64,000 nucleotides of DNA from Nonomuraea rubra (lineage in GTDB: Bacteria > Actinomycetota > Actinomycetes > Streptosporangiales > Streptosporangiaceae), in contig NZ_JACHMI010000001.1 of assembly GCF_014207985.1 (NCBI RefSeq), positions 10,337,001-10,401,000 on the forward strand. The letters are read 5' to 3'. The notes beneath the pieces were generated by a model, which was not told the DNA's origin, did no database searches, and worked only from the letters and a program-made list of their open reading frames with translations. Shown here one piece after another: positions 25,681 to 34,748 of this stretch. Position 1 is the stretch's first letter. Every line of letters begins with the position of its first letter. Both the position numbers and the translations under genes were made by a program.

Positions 25681-26892
25681 ATGGCCATGCCCCTGCACAG
25701 CGTCCCCGACCGCGCCGCGCTCTCCCCCGCTCCCGAGCGCCCGCGCCGCATCCTCATCTCGTCCGACACCTACCCACCCGACGTGAACGGCGCCGCCTAC
25801 TTCACCCATCGCCTGGCCACCGGCCTGGCGGCACGAGGCAACGAGGTGCACGTCGTCTGCCAGTCGGACCTGGGCCCGGCCAGCGCCGACGTGTGCGACG
25901 GCGTGATCGTGCACCGGCTGCGCTCGGCGCCGCTGCTGGTCCACCCGACCATGCGCTTCACCGTGCCGACCAGGCTCGACCGGCTCGTCTCCATCGTCAA
26001 GCCCGACGTGCTGCACACCCAGGGCCACTTCGTGGTCGGCAGGGCCGCCATGGCCGCCGCCCGCCGGGCCGGCGTGCCGATCGTGGCCACCAACCACTTC
26101 ATGCCCGACAACCTCTTCCAGTTCGCCCACATCCCCGCGCGGCTGCGGGAGAAGGCGGGCAAGCTGGCCTGGCGCGACTTCAGCCGCATCTTCAACCGGG
26201 CCGACCACATCACCACGCCCACCCCGCTGGCCGCCAAGCTGCTGGCCGACCAGGGCTTCGGGCGCGGCGTCGAGCCCGTCTCCTGCGGCATCGACCTGGG
26301 CAGGTTCCACCCGCACGCCGAGCCCAAGGCGTGGGCGCGCAAGATGTTCGACCTGCCCGACAGGCCCACGATCCTGTTCGTCGGCCGCCTGGACGAGGAG
26401 AAGCGCCTCGACGAGGTGGTCCGCGCGCTGCCGCTGGTGCTCAACGAGACCGACGCGCAGGTCGCCTTCGTCGGGAAGGGCAACCAGCGGGAGGAGCTGA
26501 CGCGGCTGGCCAGGCGCATCGGCGTCAGCGAGCGGGTGTTCTTCCTCGGCTTCGTGGCCGACGAGAACATGCCGCAGGCCTTCGCCGCCGCCGACGTGTT
26601 CGCCATGCCCGGCATCGCCGAGCTGCAGAGCATCGCCACGCTGGAGGCCATGGCCTCGGGGCTGCCCGTGGTGGCCGCCGACGCGATGGCGCTGCCGCAC
26701 CTGGTGGACGACAACGGCTACCTCTACCAGCCCGGTGACGTGGTCGCGCTGGCCCGGCACCTGACTGCCATCCTCGCCGACGACGGCCTGCGCGCCCGGC
26801 TCGGCAAGGCCAGCAGGGAGCTGGCACTCACCCATGACGACCAGGCGTCCCTCGCCCGGTTCGAGCGGATCTATGACGAGGTGATGCGATGA
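25681..26892 (+). CDS. GT4-family glycosyltransferase
   Basis: A 403-residue GT-B glycosyltransferase of family GT4. The N-terminal domain starts RILISSDTYPPDVNGAAYFT and the donor-binding domain has LFVGRLDEEKRLDEVV, VFFLGFVADENMPQAFAAAD and the E-x7-E-like AELQSIATLEAMASGLPVV. It resembles mannosyl- and digalactosyl-lipid synthases, so it probably glycosylates a membrane lipid on the cytoplasmic side. Its stop overlaps the DUF998 start by ATGA, so the two are coupled. Confidence 0.9.
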   Translation: MAMPLHSVPDRAALSPAPERPRRILISSDTYPPDVNGAAYFTHRLATGLAARGNEVHVVCQSDLGPASADVCDGVIVHRLRSAPLLVHPTMRFTVPTRLDRLVSIVKPDVLHTQGHFVVGRAAMAAARRAGVPIVATNHFMPDNLFQFAHIPARLREKAGKLAWRDFSRIFNRADHITTPTPLAAKLLADQGFGRGVEPVSCGIDLGRFHPHAEPKAWARKMFDLPDRPTILFVGRLDEEKRLDEVVRALPLVLNETDAQVAFVGKGNQREELTRLARRIGVSERVFFLGFVADENMPQAFAAADVFAMPGIAELQSIATLEAMASGLPVVAADAMALPHLVDDNGYLYQPGDVVALARHLTAILADDGLRARLGKASRELALTHDDQASLARFERIYDEVMR

Positions 26893-27572
26893 CGCCCAGG
26901 CAGAGCGTCTGGGGCACGATGATCGGCACGCTGGTGTCGGCCGGCGCGCTCGCGTACGCGGACGTGGCGCTGCCCACCCAGGTGCTGCTCAGTGACTACG
27001 CGCTGGTCTCCGGCGGGCTGGTGCCCGTACTGATCGGGATGCTGGCGCTGGCGGCGGCCTGCCTGTGCCTGGCGTACGGGCTGGCCACCCTCGACCCGGC
27101 CCGCACCGCGCCCACCCGGGTGCTACTGGTGGCGGGGGCGGCGGGGCTGATGATGAGCGCGATCTTTCCGACCGACCCGGGCACCTCGCAGATCGGTACG
27201 GTCTCCGGCGAGATCCACCGCTGGTCGGCGGCGGTCGTGTTCACCTCGCTGCCCGTCGCCGGCTGGGTCCTGGCCAGGGGCCGGGCCGCCGCCCCCGGCT
27301 GGAACGCGGTCCGCGCGATCAGCGTGGCCGCCGGGGCGACGCTCGGGATCTACCTGGCGGCCCACCCGGCCTCCTTCCTCTCCCCGCTGATCAACGGCGG
27401 CGGCTACTACGGGATGCTGGAGCGCGGCGTCGTGCTGGCCGAGATGGCGCTGCTCATCGCCATGGCGCTGGCCGCCTTCTCCGGCCGGGCCGTCGCGAGG
27501 AGCGAGCCCGTGCCCGCCACGCAGCCCGAGGCGGAACACCAGAGCCAGGGTCAGGAACGCCTGGCCGCCTGA
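26889..27572 (+). CDS. DUF998 membrane protein
   Basis: A 227-residue protein with six predicted helices. SAIFPTDPGTSQIGTVSGEIH is the recognisable DUF998 signature, and the following GEIHRWSAAVVF is typical. No function is established for the family. It is translationally coupled to the GT4 enzyme and is last in the dedA-DMT-GT4-DUF998 run, hinting at a role in the same lipid or envelope pathway. Confidence 0.85.
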   Translation: MTPRQSVWGTMIGTLVSAGALAYADVALPTQVLLSDYALVSGGLVPVLIGMLALAAACLCLAYGLATLDPARTAPTRVLLVAGAAGLMMSAIFPTDPGTSQIGTVSGEIHRWSAAVVFTSLPVAGWVLARGRAAAPGWNAVRAISVAAGATLGIYLAAHPASFLSPLINGGGYYGMLERGVVLAEMALLIAMALAAFSGRAVARSEPVPATQPEAEHQSQGQERLAA

Positions 27573-27617
27573 CATACTTCGACCACCGCCGAAAGGACCG
27601 CGCCCTAGCGTGGCCTC

Positions 27618-28343
27618 ATGCTCATCACACGTCATGCCGAAGCCGAGGCGGTGCTCTCCGACACGAGGTACGTGCCGCCACCCGTACGCCAGGACGGCGA
27701 GGAAGGGACGCTGGCCTGGCTGCGTGCCCGCGTGTCCCGGTTCAGCACCGGCGAGACGCACACGCGGCGGCGCCGGGAGCTGGCCGAGCTGCTGGGCGGG
27801 CTGGACCCCGCCGGGCTGCGATCGGCCGCCGAGGCGCTGACCAGGCAGCGGGGCGGCGACTGGCGTGGGGTGCCGACGGCCGTGCTCGGAGCCGCGCTGG
27901 GAGTCGAGGACACCGGTGCGGTGCCCGCCGCCGCGGCCGGCTACCTGTCGGGCGAGGAGAGCCCGCAGGCCGACGCCGCCGTGGCCGAGCTGCTGAAGCA
28001 GACCGGCATCCCGGTGATCACGCTGCTGCTCCAGGCGCACGCCGCCACGGAGGGGCTCATCGAGAACGCGCTGGAGCACGCCACGCCGGATCAGGACATC
28101 GACGCGCTGCTGCGCGAGACGCTCAGGCGGGACCCGCCGCTCAAGGCCACCCGCCGGCTGGACACGCACACCGGCGGCGAGGTGACGATCGACCTGGTCG
28201 CCGCCAACCGCGACCCCGCCGCGTACGATCCCGCGCTCGGCCACGTTCCGCACCTGACCTTCGGCCACGGCGTACGCCCCTGCCCCGCCCCCGAGCACGC
28301 GCTCGCGCTGGCGGCCGGCGTACTGGAGGGACTGCTGAAATGA
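27618..28343 (+). CDS. Half-length cytochrome P450-like protein
   Basis: A 241-residue protein resembling only the C-terminal part of P450s, with a short replacement N-terminus. The K-helix ETLRR (ExxR) is present near residue 163. The haem loop reads FGHGVRPCPAPEHALA, which keeps the F-G-x-G-x-R-x-C core with the cysteine ligand. ANRDPAAYDP matches the conserved meander region. The I-helix oxygen-activation motif (A/G-G-x-D/E-T) is not visible; LLLQAHAATEGL stands there. Ordinary P450s have about 400 residues. It may bind haem without normal monooxygenation. TAGCGT lies 6 nt before the ATG, so the message is probably leaderless. The next gene overlaps by ATGA. Confidence 0.65.
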   Translation: MLITRHAEAEAVLSDTRYVPPPVRQDGEEGTLAWLRARVSRFSTGETHTRRRRELAELLGGLDPAGLRSAAEALTRQRGGDWRGVPTAVLGAALGVEDTGAVPAAAAGYLSGEESPQADAAVAELLKQTGIPVITLLLQAHAATEGLIENALEHATPDQDIDALLRETLRRDPPLKATRRLDTHTGGEVTIDLVAANRDPAAYDPALGHVPHLTFGHGVRPCPAPEHALALAAGVLEGLLK

Positions 28344-29083
28344 ACTTCCGCGACCTGCACCGCGCGGGCGACCCGCTGCTGCTGCCCAACGCCTGGGACT
28401 ACGGCTCCGCGGCCTGCCTGGCCGCGCACGGCTTCCCCGCGATCGGCACGACCAGCCTCGGCGTGGCAGCCGTGCACGGCAGACCTGACGCGGCCGGCGC
28501 CACCAGGGCCGAGACGATCGAGCTGGCGGAGGCGATCAGCGGCCTGGGCGTCCTGGTGACGGTGGACCTCGAAGGCGGCTTCAGCGACGACCCCGCCGAG
28601 GTGGGCGAGCTGGTGGCGGGCCTGGCCGCGCTGGGCGTGGCGGGCGTCAACCTGGAGGACGGCCGCCCGGACGGCACGCTGCGGCCGATCGAGCTGCAGC
28701 AGCGGATCATCGAGGCCGCCACGGGGCACGGGGTGTTCGTCAACGCGCGCACGGACACGTACTGGCTGGGGGACGGCGCGGGCACCTACGAGCGGGTGGA
28801 CGCCTACGGGCACGCCGACGGCGTCTTCGTGCCGGGGCTGAGCGACCTGGACGAGATCGCGAAGGTGGCGGCGAGCACGCCGCTGCCGCTCAACGTGCTC
28901 CACCAGCAGGGCGGGCCCGGCCTGGCCCGGCTGGCCGAGGCCGGGGTGGCCAGGGTGAGCACCGGGTCGCTGCTCTACCGGGCCGCGCTGGCGGCGGCGC
29001 TGGGCACGGCGCTCTCCGCTCGCGGCGAGCAGGCCCCGCCGATCCCGACATATACCGAGATCGTCGCCTGGTTGCCGCGATAA
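28340..29083 (+). CDS. Isocitrate lyase/PEP-mutase-family protein
   Basis: A 247-residue TIM-barrel protein of the isocitrate lyase/phosphoenolpyruvate mutase superfamily. LLLPNAWDYGSAACLAAHGF, TTSLGVAAVHG, VTVDLEGGFSDDP, VNLEDG and NARTDTYW are the family blocks, with Mg-binding Asp and Glu residues present. The KKCGH-type loop of true isocitrate lyases is absent, so a lyase for another 2-hydroxy- or oxo-acid, such as 2-methylisocitrate- or oxaloacetate-like substrates, is more likely. It is translationally coupled to the P450-like gene, which suggests a shared reaction or control. Confidence 0.85.
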   Translation: MNFRDLHRAGDPLLLPNAWDYGSAACLAAHGFPAIGTTSLGVAAVHGRPDAAGATRAETIELAEAISGLGVLVTVDLEGGFSDDPAEVGELVAGLAALGVAGVNLEDGRPDGTLRPIELQQRIIEAATGHGVFVNARTDTYWLGDGAGTYERVDAYGHADGVFVPGLSDLDEIAKVAASTPLPLNVLHQQGGPGLARLAEAGVARVSTGSLLYRAALAAALGTALSARGEQAPPIPTYTEIVAWLPR

Positions 29084-29090
29084 TCGAGGT

Positions 29091-32000
29091 ATGCGCTTCC
29101 AGATCCTCGGGCCCACGAACGTGCTGGGCGAGGACGGCGAGCCGGTCACGCTCGGCGGCCCCCGCGTCCGTGCCCTGCTGACGCTGCTCGCCCTGCACGC
29201 CGGCCGCGTCGTCGGCGCGGAGCAGCTCGTGGACGGCATGTACGGCCACCGTCCCCCCGAGGGCGTGGCCAACGCGCTGCAGTCGCAGGTGTCCCGGCTG
29301 CGGCGGGCGCTGGGGCGGGATCTGGTGGAGTTCCACCCGGCCGGGTACCGGCTGGTCGCCGACCCGGGGGACGTGGACGCGCGCAGGTTCGAGCTGCTGA
29401 CCTCCGAGGGCCGGCAGGCGCTGGCCGGCGGCGACCCCGCGCGGGCGGCTGCGCTGCTGCGCGAGGGGCTGGAGCTGTGGCGGGGGGCGCCGCTCGCCGA
29501 CGCCCCGCACGCCGAGGCCGCCGCGGCAGCCCTGGAGGAGCTGCGGCTGGCCGCCACGGAGGACCGCGCGCAGGCGGAGCTCGACCTCGGCCGGCACCGG
29601 GAGCTGGTGGCCGAGCTGAGCCAGCTCACGGCCGCGCACCCGCTGCGCGAGCGGCTGCGCGCCCAGCTCATGCGGGCCCTGTACGGCAGCGGGCGGCAGG
29701 CGGAGGCGCTGACCGTCTACGAGGAGACCAGGAAGCTGCTGGACGAGGAGCTGGGCATCGAGCCCGGCGCCGAGCTCGCCGCCGCCCACCTGGCCGTCCT
29801 CAGAGCCGACCCCGCCCTCGGCCCCACCCACCCACCCGCCCTCACCACCACGCACCCGCCCACGCCCCCACCCACCTCCGGCGGCAGCTACCCGCCCGCC
29901 CCGCCGGCCGCGCTCGGAGGCGCGCATCCCGCAGCGCCCGGCGCGGCGCAGTCGACGGCGCCCGGCAGCGCATATCCGCCCGCGCTCAGAGCCGCGCACC
30001 CGGCCGCGCCCGGCCCCACACATCCTGCTGCGCCCGGCGCCGGGCTCGGGGACGGGGTGGGGGCGCAGGGGGTGGGTGGGCAGGCGGCGAGGCAGGGGCT
30101 GCGGGCGCAGCTCACCAGCTTCGTGGGCCGTGCCGAGGAGCTGGCGCAGGTCGGGGCGAGGCTCAGGGACAGCAGGCTCGTGACGCTGATCGGCCCCGGC
30201 GGCGCGGGCAAGACCAGGCTGGCCATCGAGACGGCCGCGCAGGAGCCGGGCGACGTGTGCTTCGTGCCGCTCGCCCCCGTCTCCGACGGCGACGGCGTGC
30301 CGCAGGCCGTGCTGGCCGCCCTCGGCATCCGCGACGCCGTCCTGCTCATCCACGAGCGCCCCACCCTGGACCCCGAGGCCAGGCTCGTCGCCGCGCTGGC
30401 CGGCCGCGAGCTGCTGCTGGTCCTGGACAACTGCGAGCACCTGGTGTCGGCCACCGCCGAGCTGGCCGACCACCTGCTGGCCGCCTGCCCCGACCTGCGC
30501 GTGCTGGTGACGGGCCGGGAGGCGCTGGGCATCACGGGCGAGTCGATCCTGCCCGTGGCGCCGCTGCGGCTGCCGCCGACCGAGACGGACGAGCCTCTCG
30601 GCTACCCCTCGGTGCGGCTGTTCGCCGACCGCGCCGCCGCCGTGCGGCCCGGCTTCGCGGTGGACGCGGGCAACGCCGGGCATGTCGTCCGCATCTGCCG
30701 GGCCCTCGACGGGCTGCCGCTGGCCATCGAGCTGGCGGCGGCCCGGCTGCGTACGCTGTCGGTCGCCGACGTCGCGGCCCGGCTCGACGACCGGTTCAGG
30801 CTGCTGACCCGCGGCAGCCGTACGGCGCTGCCCCGCCACCAGACGCTGCACGCGGTCGTGGCCTGGAGCTGGGACCTGCTGGACGAGGACGAGCAGGTGA
30901 TGGCCAGGCGGCTGAGCACGTTCGTGGCCGGGGCGCGGCCGGAGGTGGCCGAGCGGGTGTGCGGGCTGCCGGAGGAGGTGCTGTTCTCGCTGGCGGAGAA
31001 GTCGCTGGTGGAGTTCGCGGACGGCCGGTTCAGGATGCTGGAGACGATCCGGGCGTTCTGCGCGGAACGGCTGGAGGAGTCGGGCGAGGCGGCCACGACC
31101 CGCGACGCGCACGCCCGCTACTACCTGGATCTGCTGCGGACGGCCGACCCGCTGCTGCGTACCGGCGCGCAGATGGAGTGGCTGGCCAGGCTCGACGAGG
31201 AGAGCGGCGACCTCGACGCGGCCGTGCGCTGGGCTACCGAGAGCGGGCAGTTCGAGCTGGGCGTGCGGCTGCTGGCTCACAGTGCCTGCTACTGGTGGAT
31301 GCGCGGCCACCGCACCGCGAGCGCGAACCTGGCGGCCGCCCTGCTGGCCGCGCTGGGCGAGCGGCGCCTGCCCGGGCTCGAGGAGGAGTACGGCATGTGC
31401 GTGCTCGTCATGGCCTGGGCGGGAGGCATGGACGAGCCGCTGCGCACGCGGCTGGCCGAGGTGCGGCGGCTGCTGCCCATCGACTACGTGCCGGTGCGGG
31501 TCGAGTTCATGATGATGCTGCTGTCGATGTTCACCGGGCCGCCCACGGACTTCGGGGAGATGCAGCAGTTCTACATGGACGCGGTCAGCGGCCTGTCGCC
31601 GTGGAAGCAGGCGCTGGCCTACTGCGGCCATGCGTTCGTCCTGCAGGTACTCGGCCGGATCGACGAGGCGCTGGACCGTTTCGAGCAGAGTCTGGCCGGG
31701 TTCAGGGCCATCGGCGAGCGGTGGGGCATGGTGCTGGTGCTGTCCGGCCTCGGGGCTCTGCGCCAGAAGCAGGGTGACTACCGGGCCGCGCTCGCGCTCG
31801 CCGACGAGGTGCTCGCGCTGGCGCGGGAGCTGGGCTCGGCCACGGAGACCGCCGAGGGGCTGTGCCGCCGCGGTGACGCGCGGAGTTTCCTGAGCGGCGT
31901 CCAGGACGCGCGGGCTGACTATGCGGAGGCGGCCGAACTGTCGCGCCGCAACGGCTCCATGGAGACCCTGGCCTGGGCGCTGCTCGGGCTGGGCCTGGTC

Positions 32001-32174
32001 GAGATGGAGCGTGGCGACCTGGACGCGGCCCGAGCGCTGCTGGTCGAGGCCCGCGAGGTGTGCCCCGGCAACTGGTACAGCACCGAGGAGACCCGCGCCC
32101 GCATCGACGCCGCCCTGGCGGAGATCGGCAACCCGATCGGCGGCCCGCTCACCGGGCCCGTCAGCGAACGGTAG
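29091..32174 (+). CDS. SARP/AfsR-type regulator with STAND ATPase and helical repeats
   Basis: A 1,027-residue pathway activator. An OmpR-like winged helix (about residues 1-90) is followed by a bacterial transcriptional activation domain (about 95-240, FELLTSEGRQAL to LDEELGIEPGAELA). A Pro/Ala/His-rich linker of about 75 residues holds imperfect AHPAAPG and THPPA repeats. The ATPase part has P-loop GPGGAGKT at about 368-375 and LLVLDNCEHL as Walker B. The C-terminal third is helical-repeat-like (TPR). GATAAT lies 6 nt before ATG, so it may be leaderless. SARPs usually activate secondary-metabolite or export genes; the adjacent MFS exporter is the obvious local target (inference). Confidence 0.9.
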   Translation: MRFQILGPTNVLGEDGEPVTLGGPRVRALLTLLALHAGRVVGAEQLVDGMYGHRPPEGVANALQSQVSRLRRALGRDLVEFHPAGYRLVADPGDVDARRFELLTSEGRQALAGGDPARAAALLREGLELWRGAPLADAPHAEAAAAALEELRLAATEDRAQAELDLGRHRELVAELSQLTAAHPLRERLRAQLMRALYGSGRQAEALTVYEETRKLLDEELGIEPGAELAAAHLAVLRADPALGPTHPPALTTTHPPTPPPTSGGSYPPAPPAALGGAHPAAPGAAQSTAPGSAYPPALRAAHPAAPGPTHPAAPGAGLGDGVGAQGVGGQAARQGLRAQLTSFVGRAEELAQVGARLRDSRLVTLIGPGGAGKTRLAIETAAQEPGDVCFVPLAPVSDGDGVPQAVLAALGIRDAVLLIHERPTLDPEARLVAALAGRELLLVLDNCEHLVSATAELADHLLAACPDLRVLVTGREALGITGESILPVAPLRLPPTETDEPLGYPSVRLFADRAAAVRPGFAVDAGNAGHVVRICRALDGLPLAIELAAARLRTLSVADVAARLDDRFRLLTRGSRTALPRHQTLHAVVAWSWDLLDEDEQVMARRLSTFVAGARPEVAERVCGLPEEVLFSLAEKSLVEFADGRFRMLETIRAFCAERLEESGEAATTRDAHARYYLDLLRTADPLLRTGAQMEWLARLDEESGDLDAAVRWATESGQFELGVRLLAHSACYWWMRGHRTASANLAAALLAALGERRLPGLEEEYGMCVLVMAWAGGMDEPLRTRLAEVRRLLPIDYVPVRVEFMMMLLSMFTGPPTDFGEMQQFYMDAVSGLSPWKQALAYCGHAFVLQVLGRIDEALDRFEQSLAGFRAIGERWGMVLVLSGLGALRQKQGDYRAALALADEVLALARELGSATETAEGLCRRGDARSFLSGVQDARADYAEAAELSRRNGSMETLAWALLGLGLVEMERGDLDAARALLVEAREVCPGNWYSTEETRARIDAALAEIGNPIGGPLTGPVSER

Positions 32175-32209
32175 GCCCGCCGTCAGCCGCCCTGACCAGA
32201 GTGTGCGGC

Positions 32210-33718
32210 ATGAAGAACAAATGGGCCTGCCTGGCGATCGCCTGCCTGGCCACGCTGCTGCTGTCCCTCGATCTCACGGTCCTGCACCTCGCCCTGCCCC
32301 GGCTGGTGGCCGACCTCGGCGCGACCTCCACGCAACTGCTGTGGATCGGCGACATGTACGGCTTCGCGCTGGCCGGCCTGCTCGTCACCATGGGCAACCT
32401 CGGCGACCGCATCGGCCGCAAGCGCCTGCTCCTGATCGGCGCCGTCGCGTTCGGCGCGGCCTCGGCGGTCACCGCGTACGCGCCGACCCCCGAGCTGCTG
32501 ATCGCGGCCAGGGCGCTGCTGGGCGTGGCCGGCGCCACCATCATGCCCTCGACGTTGTCGATCATCAGGAACGTGTTCACCGAGCCCGGCGAGCGCACGG
32601 CGGCCATCGGCATCTGGAGCGGGATGAGCGCGGCGGGCTTCGCCGTCGGCCCCGTGGTCGGGGGCCTGCTGCTGGACCACTTCTGGTGGGGCTCGGTCTT
32701 CCTGATCAACGTGCCGATCATGGCGCTGGTGCTGGTAGGCGGCATCCTGGTGCTGCCGGAGTCGCGCAACCCGCACGCAGGCAGGATCGACCTGCTCAGC
32801 GTGGTGTTGTCGTTCGCCGGCATCGTGACCGCCATCTACGCCATCAAGGAGGCGGCACACCAGGGCGCCGGGCACGCGGACGTGGTGGCGGCGGGCGTGG
32901 CGGGGGTCGTGCTGCTGGCGCTGTTCGTGTGGCGGCAGACCAGGCTCGCCGATCCGCTCATCGACGTGCGGCTCTTCGCGCGCCGCGCCTTCACCGCCTC
33001 GATCCTGACGAACCTGCTGGCGATCTTCGCGATGTCGGCCATGATGCTGATGTTCGCCTGGTACCTGCAGCTCGTGCTCGGCTGGTCGCCGCTGCAGGCG
33101 GGGCTCGCGCAGCTACCGGGCGGGCTGAGCGGCGCGGTGGGCGGCGTGCTGGCCGCCAAGCTCATCCGGTACCTCGGCAGGAACGGCGTGGTCGCGCTGG
33201 GCCTGGCCATGAACGCGCTCTCGTTCGCCTTCTACGCCACGCTCGGCACCGAGCTGAACTACCTGACGCTGCTGCCCGTCATGGTGATAGGCGGCATGGG
33301 GGTCGGCTTCGCCTTCACCGTCAACAACGACAACGTGCTCGCCACGGCGCCGCGGCAGCGTGCGGGGGCCGCCGCCGCGGTGTCGGAGACCGCGTTCGAG
33401 CTGGGCGGCGCGCTCGGCATCGCGATCCTGGGCACGGTGCTGACCAGCGCCTACCGGGCCGGCTTGGAGGTGCCCGCCGGGGTCCCGGCCGAGGCGGCCA
33501 GGGAGTCGATCGCCGGCGCGCTGAACCTGGCCGCCGCACTCCCCGCGGAGCAGGCGGACCAGCTCGTACGGGCCGCGCAGGTGGCCTTCGTCGAAGGGGT
33601 GCACGTGACCTCGATCGTCACGGCGAGCCTGCTGGCCGTGGTGGCGGTCCTCGCGCTGGTGGGCCTGCGCGGCGTGCCGAAGGAAATCCCGGAGGAGGTG
33701 CTGGCCGGCGCGCACTAG
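32210..33718 (+). CDS. MFS drug exporter, DHA2 (14-helix) type
   Basis: A 502-residue major-facilitator protein with about 14 helices. Motif A between helices 2 and 3 is GNLGDRIGRKRLLLIG, and motif C-like GIWSGMSAAGFAVGPVVGG follows in helix 5. SLDLTVLHLALP at the N-terminus is the EmrB/QacA signature. It should expel a drug or metabolite by proton antiport. ATG 32210 is chosen because the first helix starts right after it; the upstream part of the frame lies within the SARP gene. It is 35 bp after the SARP gene and ends 1 bp before the convergent beta-lactamase-like gene. Confidence 0.92.
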   Translation: MKNKWACLAIACLATLLLSLDLTVLHLALPRLVADLGATSTQLLWIGDMYGFALAGLLVTMGNLGDRIGRKRLLLIGAVAFGAASAVTAYAPTPELLIAARALLGVAGATIMPSTLSIIRNVFTEPGERTAAIGIWSGMSAAGFAVGPVVGGLLLDHFWWGSVFLINVPIMALVLVGGILVLPESRNPHAGRIDLLSVVLSFAGIVTAIYAIKEAAHQGAGHADVVAAGVAGVVLLALFVWRQTRLADPLIDVRLFARRAFTASILTNLLAIFAMSAMMLMFAWYLQLVLGWSPLQAGLAQLPGGLSGAVGGVLAAKLIRYLGRNGVVALGLAMNALSFAFYATLGTELNYLTLLPVMVIGGMGVGFAFTVNNDNVLATAPRQRAGAAAAVSETAFELGGALGIAILGTVLTSAYRAGLEVPAGVPAEAARESIAGALNLAAALPAEQADQLVRAAQVAFVEGVHVTSIVTASLLAVVAVLALVGLRGVPKEIPEEVLAGAH

Positions 33719-33719
33719 G

Positions 33720-34628
33720 TCACGCGATGGGGTTCGTCGGGCAGGGGCGGGTTCTCGTCGGGGAGAGACCGTCGAGGCGGTGGCCGATCATCCGGGCGAT
33801 GCCCTCGATGGTCTGGATGCCCGTCCCCTCGCCCGGCTGCCGGTCGGTCTGCACCGACAGCAGGAGGTCGCGCCCCGGCCCCACGACGCGGCCGTAGCTG
33901 GTCACGGCCCACGTGTTGGCGATGAACGGCCGCGGCGTCCACCCGTTCTTCAGCGCCACCCGGTCCCCCGGCCTGGCGGCGGCGCTGACGCCCCACGCCT
34001 GGTCCTTCTGCACCCGTTCCATCAGCCCGAGCACCATCCCGCGATCGCCGGAGGTCAGCCCCCTGCCACCCTTGATCAGCACCTTCAGCAGGCGGATGCG
34101 GTCGGCGGGGCTGGTGCTGGTGCCGCCCCAGTACTTGCTGGGCCCCGGCGTGGTCTCCTTCAGCCCGATCCGGCGGTAGAAGTCGCTCATGGCCCCGCCG
34201 CCGCCGATCCGCGACCACAACACGTCGGCGGCGCTGTTGTCGCTCTCCCTGATCATGCGGTTGGCCAGGTCCCGCTCTCCCTCGTCGAGGCGGGAGTCGC
34301 GGCCGGCCAGCAGCGCGGCGAGGATGTCGACCTTGGCGCCGCTGGCGGTGATCATGTCGTGCTCGTGCTCCCCCTGCCCCAGCCGGACCCCGGTCACCAG
34401 GTCCAGGGCGCCGTAGACGATCCGGCCCGGCCGGTCGCGCATGTACTGGGCGAGGTCCCGTTCGAGCCGCGCCCGGGCGGTGTTGCCCGCCCGGATGTCA
34501 CGAAATTTCAGGACACAGCGTGCGACCTTGACCGGCGCCTCCACCGCGGCGGGCACCACCGGCGCCTTCCCGGCCCCGCAGCCGGCCGCGACCGCCAGCC
34601 CGAGCCAGGCCATCCACTTCCCACGCAC
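33720..34628 (-). CDS. Class A beta-lactamase-like lipoprotein
   Basis: A 302-residue serine hydrolase with a short lipoprotein-type N-terminus (AVAAGCGAG). The beta-lactamase fold shows SxxK as SGAK, SDN as ESDNSAAD, and KNGW where class A enzymes have KTG. The usual omega-loop Glu motif (ExxLN) is not clear; STSPADRIRLLKVLIKGG occupies the region after it. These changes suggest a divergent member, such as a penicillin-binding or other cell-wall hydrolase, not a proven beta-lactamase. It ends in a Pro/Thr-rich tail. A 9-bp-stem hairpin lies directly upstream of the start codon. Confidence 0.75.
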   Translation of the reverse strand: MRGKWMAWLGLAVAAGCGAGKAPVVPAAVEAPVKVARCVLKFRDIRAGNTARARLERDLAQYMRDRPGRIVYGALDLVTGVRLGQGEHEHDMITASGAKVDILAALLAGRDSRLDEGERDLANRMIRESDNSAADVLWSRIGGGGAMSDFYRRIGLKETTPGPSKYWGGTSTSPADRIRLLKVLIKGGRGLTSGDRGMVLGLMERVQKDQAWGVSAAARPGDRVALKNGWTPRPFIANTWAVTSYGRVVGPGRDLLLSVQTDRQPGEGTGIQTIEGIARMIGHRLDGLSPTRTRPCPTNPIA

Positions 34629-34630
34629 GC

Positions 34631-34660
34631 ACGACCCCCCGTGATCTCGTCGGGGGTCGT
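34631..34660. repeat. 9-bp hairpin just upstream of the beta-lactamase-like gene
   Basis: ACGACCCCC (34631-34639) pairs perfectly with GGGGGTCGT (34652-34660) across a 12-nt loop. It abuts the start codon on the minus strand, so it would fold in the 5' leader of that gene. It may be an operator or a translation-control hairpin. Confidence 0.4.
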
Positions 34661-34695
34661 ACGGATGATGCCCGGCCGGGCGGCCCTGCCCATCC

Positions 34696-34715
34696 CGCCA
34701 GGCGGTTTCCTGGCG
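34696..34715 (-). terminator. Possible terminator hairpin after the alpha/beta hydrolase
   Basis: CGCCAGG (34696-34702) and CCTGGCG (34709-34715) form a 7-bp stem with loop CGGTTT, 33 bp after the stop of the minus-strand hydrolase. No U-tract follows, so termination efficiency is doubtful. Confidence 0.35.
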
Positions 34716-34748
34716 AGACCTTCAGCACCACCTTGCCCGGGGCCGGGC

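Noticed and set aside
28890..31631. Minus-strand open frame of 913 codons
   Set aside because: Antisense shadow of the SARP regulator, whose domains are evident on the plus strand.
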